From the NCBI GenBank assembly GCA_902728285.1, contig CACVBU010000148.1:124001-188000 (forward strand): a stretch of DNA of 64,000 bases. The letters are read 5' to 3'. A program made the translations under genes and the position numbers. Source of the DNA: Clytia hemisphaerica. Its lineage: Eukaryota; Cnidaria; Hydrozoa; Leptothecata; Clytiidae. Below, in pieces: positions 1-10,107 of this stretch (its first letter is position 1; the number at the start of each line of letters is the position of its first letter). Below the pieces are notes generated by a model, which worked only from the letters and a program-made list of their open reading frames with translations, did no database searches and had not been told where the DNA came from.

Positions 1-1690
1 TTGGAAACACATCCTTTCAGAAACCTTCGGTGAAACTCTGGACATACAGATCTCCAACAGGCACACTGTCTCAAATCGACTACATCCTCTATCGTAAAAG
101 ATGGAAAAACAGTGTCGTCGTCCTCCTTCTCAAAATGTGAATAACTAAGGTAATATCTACCTAGTGACTAAAATCTCTCCAACCACCTGGATAAATCTAT
201 GAAAACCCAGTTCGATAAAATTCCAAGGAACCAACAAACTTACTCTTCGTTTGTCAAAATTGCCAACAAAATTCGTTCTCAACTTCTCCCCAAAAGAGAT
301 CGTCCTCTTCAGACAAACTCTGCAGACGAAAGCTCGGAAAGCCACTCTAAGAGCGTCAACCAGGGCTATTCAAACAGCTCAAATCAACCTTAGGAACGCT
401 TACGACCGATCTGAAATGCTTGTATAAATAACATCTTGAAATCATTTGAAGACCCTGCATCATTATCTTCAGTAAAACAAGCATGGGATCTTTAAAAACC
501 TTCGAATTCGGAACCTCAAAATCAGACTGCTTCTAATCTTATAAGTAAAATTTTTGATGATTGGAATGAAATACCATCTGACTTATTTTCAAAAGAAGAA
601 ATAGTCGCTCAACAAATGAAAAACGGAAAAGCCCCTGGCTCCGATGCCCAAGACTAGAGAAAAAACTCGCTCTCAGAAGAATCGTCGAAGAAATGAAAAA
701 TTTTAAGAAGGAAGCAGTCATTTCATTTATCGATTTTCGAAAAACCTTTGAGATTCTTACCGTTACTATCGTTAACGGCATTAAAATCATGTACAGAGAC
801 ACAACCCTTTCTTTTCGTCATCGTCTTGGATTACGTTCTTCGAACTTCTATTATTTCTAACCATGATTTCACACTAAAATGTCGTCAAAGTCGCCGCCAT
901 CCAGATGAGCGTCTCTCCGACTTAGATTACGCTGACGATATCACTTTAATCGAGAACGAAATTTTTGCTGCTCAGGAGTTGTTAGCAGCTGTTGAAAATG
1001 CATGTCAAGACGTTGGTCTCTTTCTGAATGCACCAAGAACAAAATACATGCATCTCAATCCATTCTCGGACACATATTTAAATTCCTCTGATGGATCCAA
1101 AATTGAACTGGTCAACGATTTTAAATATCTCGGGAACTTCACTGACAACAACCACGACATGGAAGTACGAATCGGTCAAGCTTGGAGTGCCCTACACTCC
1201 ATCTCTAAGGTTTGGAAAGCCTACATAAAAAAATCTACAAAAGCTAATGTATTTAAAGCTAGCGTAGAATCAATGCTTTTCTACGGATTCGTATCCTGGT
1301 CTCTAAATATCAAGCGAATTAAACGTCTCGATGGAATTTACACTAAAATGTTACGTAGTGTTTACGATATCTCTTGGCGATAACTTCTGACAATTCAACA
1401 AATATATGGCAATCGTCAGATAAAATAAAATGGAAAGAAGACTTTGTTAATGCTTCACCTCACGGATGAATCAAAGCAAGGCAAGGCAAGGCAATTCATA
1501 ATTGAATCTTCCCTAAATCTATCGAAACAGACTATCAAAATTTTCTGTAATGATATCTCTACCGAAGTGCTACGTGCTACTGAAAGTCTCGGATGTGTGA
1601 AAAACCAAATGGGCTTGGTGAAAACCTTAAAAAACTTTTTTTCGAAAAATGGACAGCAAAGGGTACAAGTATCCGATAACATATGAAAAT
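1..1690 (+). mobile_element. Decayed APE-type non-LTR retrotransposon (LINE), RTE-like
   Basis: The first ~130 bases encode the C-terminal endonuclease signature (a Ser-Gln-Ile-Asp-Tyr-Ile-Leu string), so the element starts left of the window. A broken linker follows, then a reverse transcriptase remnant at 748-1383 with a Val-Leu-Asp-Tyr-Val-Leu block, a Tyr-Ala-Asp-Asp active-site box and a downstream Asp-Phe-Lys-Tyr-Leu-Gly motif. The 3' part to ~1690 is frameshifted. The same motifs in the same order occur in the minus-strand element at 57957-60520, so both belong to one broad clade, though as different subfamilies. Stops and frameshifts make it inactive. The RTE-like assignment rests on motif style and compact EN-RT layout only; the 3' end is approximate. 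Confidence 0.8.
748..1383 (+). pseudogene. LINE reverse transcriptase fragment
   Basis: This 211-codon open stretch is the RT palm and thumb part of the element at 1-1690. The YADD catalytic box lies near residue 66, followed by helix and thumb segments ending in the Lys-Arg-Leu-Asp-Gly-Ile region typical of these enzymes. The palm N-terminus, with the first catalytic Asp, lies in other frames upstream. It encodes no intact enzyme and the nominal Met is not a real start. The RT identity is clear from motifs; the exact clade is inferred. Confidence 0.8.
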
Positions 1691-1969
1691 AACGTTAGTA
1701 TATACAAATGAAGAAAATGATTTCTATTATTGTAGTGTTCAGATTACTGAAAACCCTATTACTGTCGGCAACAGCCTAAAAACCAAGTTCAAGATTCTCC
1801 TAGTGATTTCATTCTTCATAAAACTGGGATCTAAAGAAATATAACTACATTCTAAGGGGATATGAGTACCTAGCAGAAATAAGAGCAAACAAAAGCAAAT
1901 ACAAAGTATAACAAAGCAATATTAACAAATGTCTAAAGACTACATAGTATCAATACGTTATCAATTCAA
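1691..1969. other. AT-rich spacer, nothing recognised
   Basis: No coding exon, RNA gene or clear repeat was seen between the LINE remnant and the minus-strand open stretch. Confidence 0.4.
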
Positions 1970-2188
1970 CTAAACTTTTTCTTTTGGCCTCTGGCTCTCG
2001 TAATGATATTTGAAGTTCAGTTTTTCGTTTAACATCCATATCGATTTTTGATAAGCTTGTGCTCGATCTAACTTTTGGCCTTTGATCAATAGCTCCATTT
2101 CCTCATTTCCTTCTGAAATTGATGTCTCAGCTATTTCTATACCAGACTGAATCAGAATTATATCATTGTCAATCTCGTTACATATTTT
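1970..2188 (-). CDS. Possible coding exon, unrecognised
   Basis: On the minus strand there is a 72-codon open stretch ending in TAG, with no early Met. It is rich in Glu, Ile, Lys and Gln and reads as one or two amphipathic helices. It could be a terminal exon entered through an acceptor near 2174 (after GAG) or near 2152 (after a CAG). It lies downstream of the ZFAND2 exons on the same strand, but does not resemble the known C-terminus of that family. Chance open frame remains possible; I do not recognise the product. Confidence 0.3.
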   Translation of the reverse strand, partial: KICNEIDNDIILIQSGIEIAETSISEGNEEMELLIKGQKLDRAQAYQKSIWMLNEKLNFKYHYESQRPKEKV

Positions 2189-2755
2189 TCACAGCCTCTT
2201 ACAAAGCAATACTTTCAAGGAGGAAACAGAAAAGAACACTTGATTTTGTATTCTCTAAAATGAACAAAATCAAATGACATAATTATGAAGATTCTAAGTA
2301 ACAATAAGTAACTATACAAACTTCGAAATAATTATTTCAGTCCAAAACAAACAAACTTTTTTTTGAAGATTAGATTTTCTGAAACATAATGCCAACTTGG
2401 CCAAAAACATGCTGAAAATGATAAAAAAATGCTAAAATCCCAAAAATCATGAAATACATGTTTAGTGGGATCTCTGTTTTTGGTACAGAGGTACTTTTAA
2501 TTATTTAGTTCTTGCATCGAAGGTTGCTTTTAGAAGGTAGCTTGCTGGAAACTGACACACAACTAAGATATCTCATAGGAATACCTTTTATTTTAGGACT
2601 TGGAGTAGCTCCCTAAACTTTTTAAAAGCTGATTTTTATCTAAGGGCAAATTTTATGTTTAAAGGTTTATTTTATATTTACTTTACTATTTAGGATTGCT
2701 CCCTACGCCTTTATATTATACTATACGCCAAAATTCCATTTTGTGTATTGTATTT
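2189..2755. other. AT-rich spacer, nothing firm
   Basis: Nothing firm was seen. A minus-strand splice-acceptor-like site (pyrimidine tract then TTTTAG) near 2273 opens only a short frame that stops quickly. The stretch may be intron of the ZFAND2-like gene if its later exons lie beyond the left edge. Confidence 0.35.
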
Positions 2756-2759
2756 TGTG

Positions 2760-2925
2760 CTTTTATTCCTTGTTTTTGCCACTCAAGGAAGCTTTAGCAG
2801 GAGTTTCTCCTTTGTGCAGAGGTCTTAGGACTGAGCCTCTTGATGGACACCAACACTTAAATTCTTCATTTAACTGGCCATTGATCCTAACACATGATCT
2901 GTGACCATCAAATACAGACTTACTA
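2760..2925 (-). pseudogene. Possible non-LTR reverse transcriptase fragment
   Basis: A ~52-codon minus-strand frame contains a Val-Arg-Ile-Asn-Gly-Gln segment followed by a Gly-Ser-Val-Leu-Arg-Pro-Leu segment. This resembles the RT stretch in which an Asn-Gly turn precedes the Gln-Gly-Ser-Val-Leu-Gly-Pro-Leu box. It stops inside an AATAAA. In phase it could be spliced to the ZFAND2 exon at 2977-3019 and even supplies a Cys codon, but it lacks the rest of the AN1 finger (no Cys-x2-His). I therefore favour a LINE remnant over a host exon. Confidence 0.35.
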
Positions 2926-2976
2926 ACAAAGCAAATGTTAATTATTCAATAGGTCGAAGGGCTAATCTTAACTTAC

Positions 2977-3019
2977 CAAAAAATCTTTGAGCAAGCATCA
3001 CAGTTAAACGGAAGAAAGT
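2977..3019 (-). CDS. ZFAND2: ZFAND2-like exon 2
   Basis: This 43-nt exon encodes the Phe-Leu-Pro-Phe-x-Cys-Asp-Ala-Cys core of AN1 finger 1. It is bounded by TTTTTAG and GTAAGT and leaves TG to be completed as a Cys codon. Confidence 0.8.
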
Positions 3020-3379
3020 CTAAAAAGGAAAAACAAAATTCTCAAATTCTTAGATGTTAGCTACCCCTTTCACCCCTTTCTCTTACCTAAGTAATATATT
3101 TTCGTAGTCTCTGGTCTCTAATAATAAACGTCTCCGCCTAACTTATTTTTTGAAGTTCTTCGGGACATTTCCATCGACCGATAATTACTTTTGAAAGATT
3201 TTCCAAATCCCCCTTATTCCAGACCCCCTTTCGATTAGTGACCCGATTTAGAGTAAGTAATTGTTACAAAAATAACCACTAACTAAAAAACTGATTATCA
3301 ATCAAGTTAAGTATGATCAGTTACCTAATTGTTTGCATGATAGAAGAGCACAATGCTCTCCAAGTTTTGGAAATTCCAT
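2977..3379 (-). CDS. ZFAND2: AN1-type zinc-finger protein, ZFAND2A/B-like, 5' exons only
   Basis: Exon 1 (3379 down to 3325, 55 nt) begins with ATG and ends in phase 1 at a GTAACT donor. Exon 2 (3019 down to 2977, 43 nt) has a strong acceptor (pyrimidine tract, TTTTTAG) and a GTAAGT donor. Joined, they read Met-Glu-Phe-Pro-x-Leu-Gly-x-His-Cys, then Cys-Lys-Gln-Leu-Asp-Phe-Leu-Pro-Phe, then Cys-Asp-Ala-Cys and a Phe completed to Cys by the next exon. That is the N-terminus of vertebrate ZFAND2A/B almost position for position, including the first Cys pairs of AN1 finger 1. The family binds the proteasome/p97 in arsenite and proteotoxic stress (known for vertebrates, inferred here). The rest of finger 1, finger 2 and the C-terminus were not found; they may lie left of position 1 or be lost. 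Confidence 0.82.
3325..3379 (-). CDS. ZFAND2: ZFAND2-like exon 1
   Basis: This 55-nt exon runs from the ATG at 3379. It encodes the conserved start up to the Cys-Lys-Gln-Leu that precedes AN1 finger 1, then a phase-1 donor (G|GTAACT). The split Asp codon is completed by exon 2. Confidence 0.8.
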
Positions 3380-3960
3380 CCAGCATACAGTTACAAACTA
3401 TGTTAACATTTTTTACATTTTTGTATTGAATTGGAGTTCTAAATAAAAAAGATTTAAAAGTTTAGAAAGATAAGAAACATAAAACCTGCAAACATAGCTA
3501 ATGAAAGATTGTTAGAATGTCTTATCAGAGGGGGGGCGTCGGTAATTAATTCAATGAAAAGTTCCAAAAAAATAAAAAGCCGACTTAGGCTAGTCTTTGA
3601 CACAAATCAAATTAAACATGCTTGCTAGTTTTTCTTTTATCTTAGTTATTTTCAACATTTGCTAGTTAAGTAGCAACCTCCAAAATTTTCTTAGCCCCCA
3701 GAAGCCGTATTTGGCAAAGACAATGCCCCCCTGGGAATCCCCAAAATATAACAATTGCTTGAAACCCTATTTCAGCCATGAAGATGCGCTTCTGATCGTT
3801 CTACATCTGCAATTTGAGGCTTAGTAAAGCTCATTTGACGCCAATCAATACTTCGATTATCAGCCGGATTGAGAAAGAGTGATATATAAGTTAAGGTATA
3901 TATGTAGAACGATAAGTTCGGTATACTTTCACTCACAATCTGGATAAGGATATCACTGTC
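3380..3960. other. Upstream region of the ZFAND2-like gene
   Basis: AT-rich, with a run of seven G near 3531. It should contain the promoter of the minus-strand gene, but no heat-shock or core promoter element could be called with confidence. Confidence 0.3.
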
Positions 3961-3965
3961 TCAAT

Positions 3966-4155
3966 AACATTCGGTTGATTGGTAGTGTGAAGGTTTCGAT
4001 CACAGACTTGCACCGCAATGGACTGTGTTCGAATCCTAAGCATTTCAAGGCAGGGTGCTAGGGAAATATGGTGATAGACTCTCTACCTCTCATATGTTGT
4101 ATATCATTTATTGTTACCATTTAATTACTATTTAACAACAATAAATAAAATAGTG
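3966..4155 (+). mobile_element. tRNA-derived SINE-like sequence
   Basis: An A-box-like TTGATTGGTAGTG at about 3974 and a B-box-like GTGTTCGAATCC at about 4025 are ~50 bases apart, as in the RNA polymerase III promoter of a tRNA. The tail ends in AAC/AATAAAT-type simple sequence near 4130-4155. The tRNA-like part does not fold into a clean cloverleaf, so a SINE head is more likely than a tRNA gene. Confidence 0.5.
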
Positions 4156-4692
4156 TCACAAATTGCTCAAAAATAATTTTTGAAAAATCTGAGTGAGTAT
4201 CCTGAATAAAAAATGAATAAAATCTGCAATATACTTACTGCATTGTTGTATAGCAAAATTTCTTTACTAATTAATATTTATTATATAATTTATCAAAGGT
4301 GATTTTATTATACAAAGACAAAATTGTTGTTTTGGCAGTTCTGTCAAACAATGTAGTGTCCTGTTGAGCATTAATGTCATTAATGGCCCAATGAATCTTT
4401 AAGTATGAAGTGAGTTGAGTGAGCCCAAAATGACTTAGACAAAACAAAATTTCTGTGGCCTCAAACTACTTAAGATTTATTATCAACATGTGAATTTTCA
4501 AGCAATACGCTTGTTTTTTTGTCGGGGATTTCAAAATTTTAAAGCATGTTTTGAAAAGACAGGTGTTTAAGGCTTTGTCCCAATTATTGTGCCATTATTT
4601 TGATGAGAGTATCAAAAAACATATACTGAAAAGGCCAAGAAGTGCTATTAAAACTGTCTCCGTTACCACCAAAACTTGCATTTGGGAAATAT
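4156..4692. other. AT-rich spacer, nothing recognised
   Basis: No gene, RNA or repeat boundary was identified here. The copia-type element begins at 4693. Confidence 0.35.
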
Positions 4693-4791
4693 TGTTAACC
4701 GTGTTTATGTTCTTATCGTTAAAGGCTGATATATATTAGTATATGGTGTGGCTGTGGGGCTTATATCACATTGAATATTAGCGACTTTTCA
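4693..4791 (+). repeat. 5' LTR of the copia-type element (99 bp)
   Basis: TG..CA bounded. Its first 64 bases match 9185-9248 with only a few differences, and a primer-binding-like site starts at the next base. Confidence 0.75.
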
Positions 4792-4803
4792 TGGTAGCGG
4801 CGA

Positions 4804-6180
4804 GTGGTTATTAAAATGGCGACATCAGAGAACTTCAATAAGCCCCCAGCATTTGGTGACGACAAACCTTACAGTAGATATGTAGAAGAATTGCGTGCAT
4901 GGACATATGTGACTAATGTCGCAAAGAAGAAGCAAGGAGTAGTCATTGCACTCTCGTTGCCAGAGGATGACAAATCGCAAATCAGAGACAAAGTGTAATA
5001 ATGAGATTAATATGGACGATCTCAAGAAAGATGACGGCGTGGAGACATTAATAGCGTTTTTGACACAGTATTCAAAAAAGACGAGCTAGCGGAAGTGTAT
5101 GAACACTATGTGAACTTTGACAGATACAAGAAAATTGAAAATGATACAATGGATAGTTATATTCTCGAATTTGAAAAGCGGTACAACAAAACCAAAAAAT
5201 TCAAGATGCAACTACCTGAGAGTGTTTTAGCGTTTAAGCTGCTTGAAAATTCAGGACTTCAAAATAACGATCGCTTACTCGTACTAACAGGAGCTGATTA
5301 TAACAAGCAAGACTCGCTATACAAACAAATGAAAAGTTTGTTAAAAAAGTTTTTCGGTCAACAAGCAAAACCCATTCAACCTGAGCAAAATCAAAGCATC
5401 AAAATCGAATCACCTGAATCGAGCCAAGAACAGGAAGCCAATGTAGTATACAGACAGCAGTTCCGTAACAGAGGTGGAGGTCGGGGTGGAGGTCGGGGTC
5501 GAGGTCGTTGTCGAGGTCGTGGTCGTGGTCGAGGTCGATACAACAGCAATCGAGGCCGATCGTTGATCCATGGAAATCAACCTGCAACAGGACGAAAGTC
5601 AAATCCATTAGACGGAGAAGGAAATGTGAAGCGTTGTATGATGTGTGACTCAAAGTTACATTTTGTGAAAGATTACCCACATGCGTATGAAAATATGGAA
5701 CAATCTTTCCTTATCGAGACTGAACAGTTTGCTCTATTCACAGGGCAAAACAATAACGAATTGAACGTTCTGTTGACTGAATCTACTAACTCTGCTGTCC
5801 TTGACAGTGGATGCTCGTCGACGGTTGCTGGAAAAGACTGGATTGAATGTTTCGTTGACTCATTAAATGAAGTTGAGAAAGCTGAAGTTATTTACAAGGA
5901 CAGTGATACCGTGTATAAATTCGGAGATGGTGAACGACTCCAATCAACAGGCAAAACAGTGTTACCTTGTTATCTTGCAGGACAGAAATGTACAATCGAA
6001 ACAGACATAATTGAGAGTGATATACCCATGCTTTTGAGTAATTCCGCAATGAAAAAAGCAGGGATGAAATTAGACTTAGTGAATGATAAAGCTGAAGTTT
6101 ATGGAAAAACTGTTAACCTTCAAAGTACGTCAGCAGGTCATTATTGTATTCCGTTAAGAGACACATCTATTGACATTTAA
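4804..6180 (+). pseudogene. Copia-type gag and protease region
   Basis: Gag starts at a Met codon in the 4804-4998 frame and continues, after a stop and frame change, in 5095-6180. Visible parts are a helical capsid-like segment, an Arg-Gly-rich stretch near residues 125-150 of the second frame, a degenerate zinc knuckle (Cys-x2-Cys and a His, final Cys lost), and an aspartic protease active site Leu-Asp-Ser-Gly-Cys-Ser. The knuckle loss and frame break show it is inactive. It belongs to the element at 4693-9260. Confidence 0.75.
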
Positions 6181-7149
6181 TGTTGTTTTACCGGTGTTGA
6201 GAGTGATGAGGAAATTTCCAATGTTATTACAAAACTTCATAAACAATTTGCTCACCCTTCGCCAAACTGTTTAAAGGGTTTATTTGGTTGTCCAGAGAAA
6301 TTTCTTGTAGATAACGGAGGCGAATTTGCCAACGAGGAATACAAGGACATGTGTGCAAATCTCAACATTGAAGTACGCAATACTGCGGCGCAAAGTCCCT
6401 GGCAGAATGGTTTATGCGAACATAACCATGCCGTTGTTGACGAATGTTTACAAAGATTTTGGAAAAAAATCCCAAGATGAAACTCGAAATTGCTCTAGTG
6501 TCTGCTAGTGTGAGCAATTCATGCTAAAAACTGTCTACAAATGAACTCTGGATATAGCTCATATCAACTCCTGTTTGGGCAAAATCCTAACCTACCATCT
6601 GCGATCATTGATAAGCCACCAGCTTTCGAAGGGACAACCATATCTGAACAATTTTACAAACACCGTAATGGCTTACATTCCGGGAGACGAGCGTTCATAC
6701 AAGCAGAATCATCTGAACAAATCAGACGAGCCTTAAGACATCAGTTGCGAAGTCATAGCGAAAAGTTTGAAACTGGTGATCCTGTATTCCACAAACGAGA
6801 ATCGAGTAACAAATGGATGAGTCCAGGAAAAGTTATCGGTCGAGACGGCAAAACTATCTTTGTTCATCACGGAAGTGTTTACGTCAGAGTCCCTAACTGT
6901 CGAATCCTCAAAGTCGGCGAAGAATTTAGCAACAAAACCAGTGACCAAACCAAGGATGAAACTAACAAGATTACCTCGAAGAAATCTAGTCCAATAGACT
7001 CTGATGGTATTATCGATGAACCTGGGACCAATCACCACAAGAACATTGTGATGATGAACCAATACCACCAACCTCTGTCGAGACCACTACATTACCCGCT
7101 AACTCTGGCCCTAAAGAAAAGCATCTTCCAAAGTTACAAGATATTGTGA
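6181..7149 (+). pseudogene. Copia-type integrase remnant
   Basis: A pre-integrase-like His-Lys-Gln-Phe-Ala-His segment runs almost straight into Val-Asp-Asn-Gly-Gly-Glu-Phe, so the part of the DDE core carrying the first catalytic Asp is deleted. A Trp-Gln-Asn-Gly-x-x-Glu-His segment, carrying the third catalytic residue, is present. The C-terminal integrase region follows in 6541-7149 after stops. Confidence 0.7.
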
Positions 7150-7385
7150 GGATCAAAGATAAAAATTCAGAGCAATGGAAATCTGCACGAATAATCAGTA
7201 GAGGGGGTAAAGAGACAGGAAAATTTGCTTCGTGGTTTAATGTTGAAACATTGGACAATAATGAACGTTTATGCCTTGATTTCTCCTCAGTTGAACGGGA
7301 GGATAAAAAGGTTTATGGTGAAAGTGTCAATTACAATGCGATATTTCGTGCTGCCAATGATCGAGAGAAAGAACTAGTTAAATAA

Positions 7386-8818
7386 GCCAAAGAAAAAGAG
7401 CTTCTAAACTGGAAAACTTTTGATGTTTACGATCAGGTCGAATTCAAGAATCAACCTTTAATTTCAACAAGATGGGTAGTAACTGAAAAACAACCGGAAC
7501 CTAATCTAGTAATCATAGCTCGACTAGTAGTGAGAGGATTTGAAGAGACTTCCAACATTCCCAGTGATTCATCAACAATTTCCAAAGACTCTCTTCGTAC
7601 GTGCTTTGCCATTTCATCCACAAAGCAATGACCTTTAGAGATGATTGACATAAAGTCAAGGAGAAGACATAAATCGTGAGGTTTTTGTCAAACCGCCCAA
7701 GGAAGCTAAAGTAGCTGAGAACATAGTTTGGAAGCTACGGAAAGTAGTATATGGGCTCAATGATGCATCTCGAAATTGGTATTTTACAATTTGAGAAACA
7801 CTTTTACAACTTGGATGTATACAATCGACCATCGACAAAGCGCTGTTCATGCCGTGTGATTCATCCAACCAGCTTGCAGGAATGTTTATCTCGCATGTTG
7901 ATGACTTTTTGTACTCTGGTTCACAGACCTTCTTAAAAACTGTTGTGAAAAAGGTGTGTGAAACTTACAAAGTTGGTTCTAAGGGAACTGACATATTCAA
8001 ATACATTGGTTTAGAAGTTTCGACTAACCAAAATGAAACAACTTTATGGCAATCGATGTACGTAAAATCAATCAAGGAGATCCCAATCTCACCATCAAGA
8101 AAGTTAAGAAAAAACGATAAAGTGACATCCGAAGAGGAAAAACTTTTGAGAACAGCAATAGGTCAATTGAATTGGGTGGCAACGCAGACACGACCAGATC
8201 TTTCGTATGGCGTTCTCGAACTGAGTATGATAACCAACCGAGCTACAGTCGATCATTTACTTCAAACGAATAAAGTCATGAGAAAGTTGAAATCTGAAGT
8301 GTTACAAATCAAGTGCCCGCGTCTTGGAGAACTTCGTATTCTCATACTTATGTTATTCAATGATGCATCGTTCGCAAATCTCCCTGACAGAACTTCCAGC
8401 ACTGGTGGTCGAGTTGTTTTTCTCTTCGGCGAAGGAGATAAATGCTGTCCCACCTCCTGGTCGTCTACAAAGATTAAACGTATTGTAAGAAGCACTCTTG
8501 CTGTAGAAACATTGTCACTTGCTGATGGTTGTGAAGGTGTTTTCGTTATCGGACACCTTCTAACAGAATTGATTTACGGAAAATCTGATCAACAGAATCG
8601 AATCCCCATAAAATCATTTGCTGATAACAAGTCTCTCGTACAAAATGTTCATTCGACAACAATGGTTTCAGAGAAGAAACGAAATGATACATGATAATAA
8701 AATGTCCATCAAGTGGATCGAAGCTGCGAAGCAATTAGCTGACTCCCTTGCGAAACGGGGAGCGTCATCCCGCAATCTAAACCAAGTTCTTGTTTCCGGA
8801 ATGTTGCGTCAACCATGA
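7386..8818 (+). pseudogene. Copia-type reverse transcriptase and RNase H remnant
   Basis: Recognisable pieces in order, in changing frames: Ala-Arg-Leu-Val-Val-Arg-Gly-Phe; Val-Tyr-Gly-Leu-Asn-Asp-Ala; the catalytic box as His-Val-Asp-Asp; Gly-Gln-Leu-Asn-Trp and Thr-Arg-Pro-Asp; then RNase H pieces including Asp-Ala-Ser-Phe-Ala and Ala-Asp-Asn-Lys-Ser. The longest open part is 7849-8694. Stops between 7640 and 7850 remove palm sequence. Confidence 0.75.
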
Positions 8819-9184
8819 GAGTTTTGTTAAATGTTATTTGATATCGGTATTTTGATATGTTTATTGCATGGTGAGAAAGGTTTTGGTTTATATTAATGAG
8901 ATAGGTATTTGAAAATTTATGATGATTTTGAGTTATTGAAATCAAATTTCTGGTACACGATCGATTATTGATGGATATAATTGTTTTAATTGGTTCCAGT
9001 TGATATTGAATATGTTCAAATGGACCTGTTACACATGACCGTCCATTGATCTTTGGTTTTGATATTTGTTTTATTGGTATGCTTTGCTTGGCGGACATGA
9101 TACAAATGATAATATGTTTTGATAGTTTATTTTATGTGACGACCTGATTATCTCTCTTCTTAAAAGAGTTAAAAGAGGGGAGTC

Positions 9185-9260
9185 TGTTAACCATGTTTAT
9201 GTTCTTATCGTTATAGGCTAATATATATTAGTATATGGTGTGGCTGTGACTTTTTTTCCA
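9185..9260 (+). repeat. 3' LTR of the copia-type element, internally deleted
   Basis: 64 bases align with the start of the 5' LTR, then a GACTTTTTTTCCA tail resembles that LTR's GACTTTTCA end. About 25 bases between these parts are missing relative to 4757-4782. Confidence 0.65.
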
Positions 9261-9419
9261 CTAATTTTAAATTTAAAATTTAAGCTGAATAGCACAATCA
9301 GCTAAAATCGATCAGTTTCAGCAGTTAGGCAACCAAAATGGAAAAGACAGGGGAACCCTTAAGTCATCAACAAATACCAAAGTGATCAATTATATGAACT
9401 GAACTCATTTTGTTACCGT

Positions 9420-9845
9420 AATGGAACTTATTTTGACGAGAACTAATTTTGGCGAAATTTCGGCGAGCGAACTCGAAATTCGCCAAATTTAGTTCCCACC
9501 AAAATAAAATTTTTAGGTCATTCGCCAAATTAAGTTCTCGCCAAAATTAAAAAAAATCGTTGATTTGCCAAATTAAGTTTTCGCCAAAATTAAAAATTTT
9601 GGTATTTTGCCTAAATAACTTCTTGAGTTCACAAAAAAAGCTTCAAACAAGGCAAAATAGAACAGATTTACGCTGTCATTCGCCAAAATAAGTTCTCGCC
9701 AAAATTTAAAAACCGTTGATTCGCCAAAACAAGTTCTCGCTAAAATTAAAAAAATTCCTGGCTCGCCAAAATTAATTCTCGCCAAAATTAAATATTTTTT
9801 TTTGAATCGACCGTTCGTCAAAATCAGTTTTCACCAACAAAAGTT
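9420..9845. repeat. Degenerate array of CGCCAAATTAAGTT / CTCGCCAAAATTA units
   Basis: A unit of about 60 bases made of two half-units (TCGCCAAATTAAGTT and CTCGCCAAAATTAAA) repeats around six times with drift. Similar words form the arms of the element at 35355-36365, so this may be the remnant of one such inverted-repeat element. An 82-codon minus-strand open frame across it is a by-product of the periodicity. Confidence 0.65.
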
Positions 9846-10107
9846 CCCTTAAGGTATGATATATCAGGGTTTACTTACAGTAAACTTTGAACAGCTTGTT
9901 AAAACTTTATTATCATGTTTATATAAGGAATGCACAAACTTCATGTGAATTCGTACGTATATATACTACTCCTAACAGAAAGGCCTAAACAATAATTTTG
10001 CACCAGCTCTAAATAATTTTAACAAAAATAACAATCCATATTATCAGTTGACGCCAAATTTTGAATTATTCAAACCTGGTTCAAAACATAAAATATGACA
10101 GATAATA

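Larger units (their letters stand above)
4693..9260 (+). mobile_element. Ty1/copia-type LTR retrotransposon, defective
   Basis: Two short direct repeats bound the element: 4693-4791 (starts TGTTAACC, ends TTTTCA) and 9185-9260 (starts TGTTAACC). A TGGTAGCGG primer-binding-like site starts at 4792, right after the 5' LTR, and a purine-rich AAAAGAGGGGAG tract lies just before the 3' LTR. The internal order gag, protease, integrase, RT, RNase H is that of Ty1/copia. The reading frame is broken many times, and parts of integrase and RT are deleted, so the copy is dead. No matching target-site duplication was found outside the LTRs. The 3' LTR is ~25 bases shorter than the 5' one. Confidence 0.85.

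Noticed and set aside
2760..2925. Third exon of the ZFAND2-like gene
   Set aside because: Phase and acceptor fit, but the sequence lacks the remaining AN1 ligands in order and looks like a LINE RT fragment.
3966..4040. Functional tRNA gene
   Set aside because: A and B boxes are present, but acceptor and anticodon stems do not pair well; a SINE head fits better.
9573..9821. 82-codon minus-strand frame with repeated Leu-Ile-Leu-Ala-Arg phrases
   Set aside because: The periodicity is that of the underlying CGCCAAAATTA DNA repeat; it has no independent coding signal.
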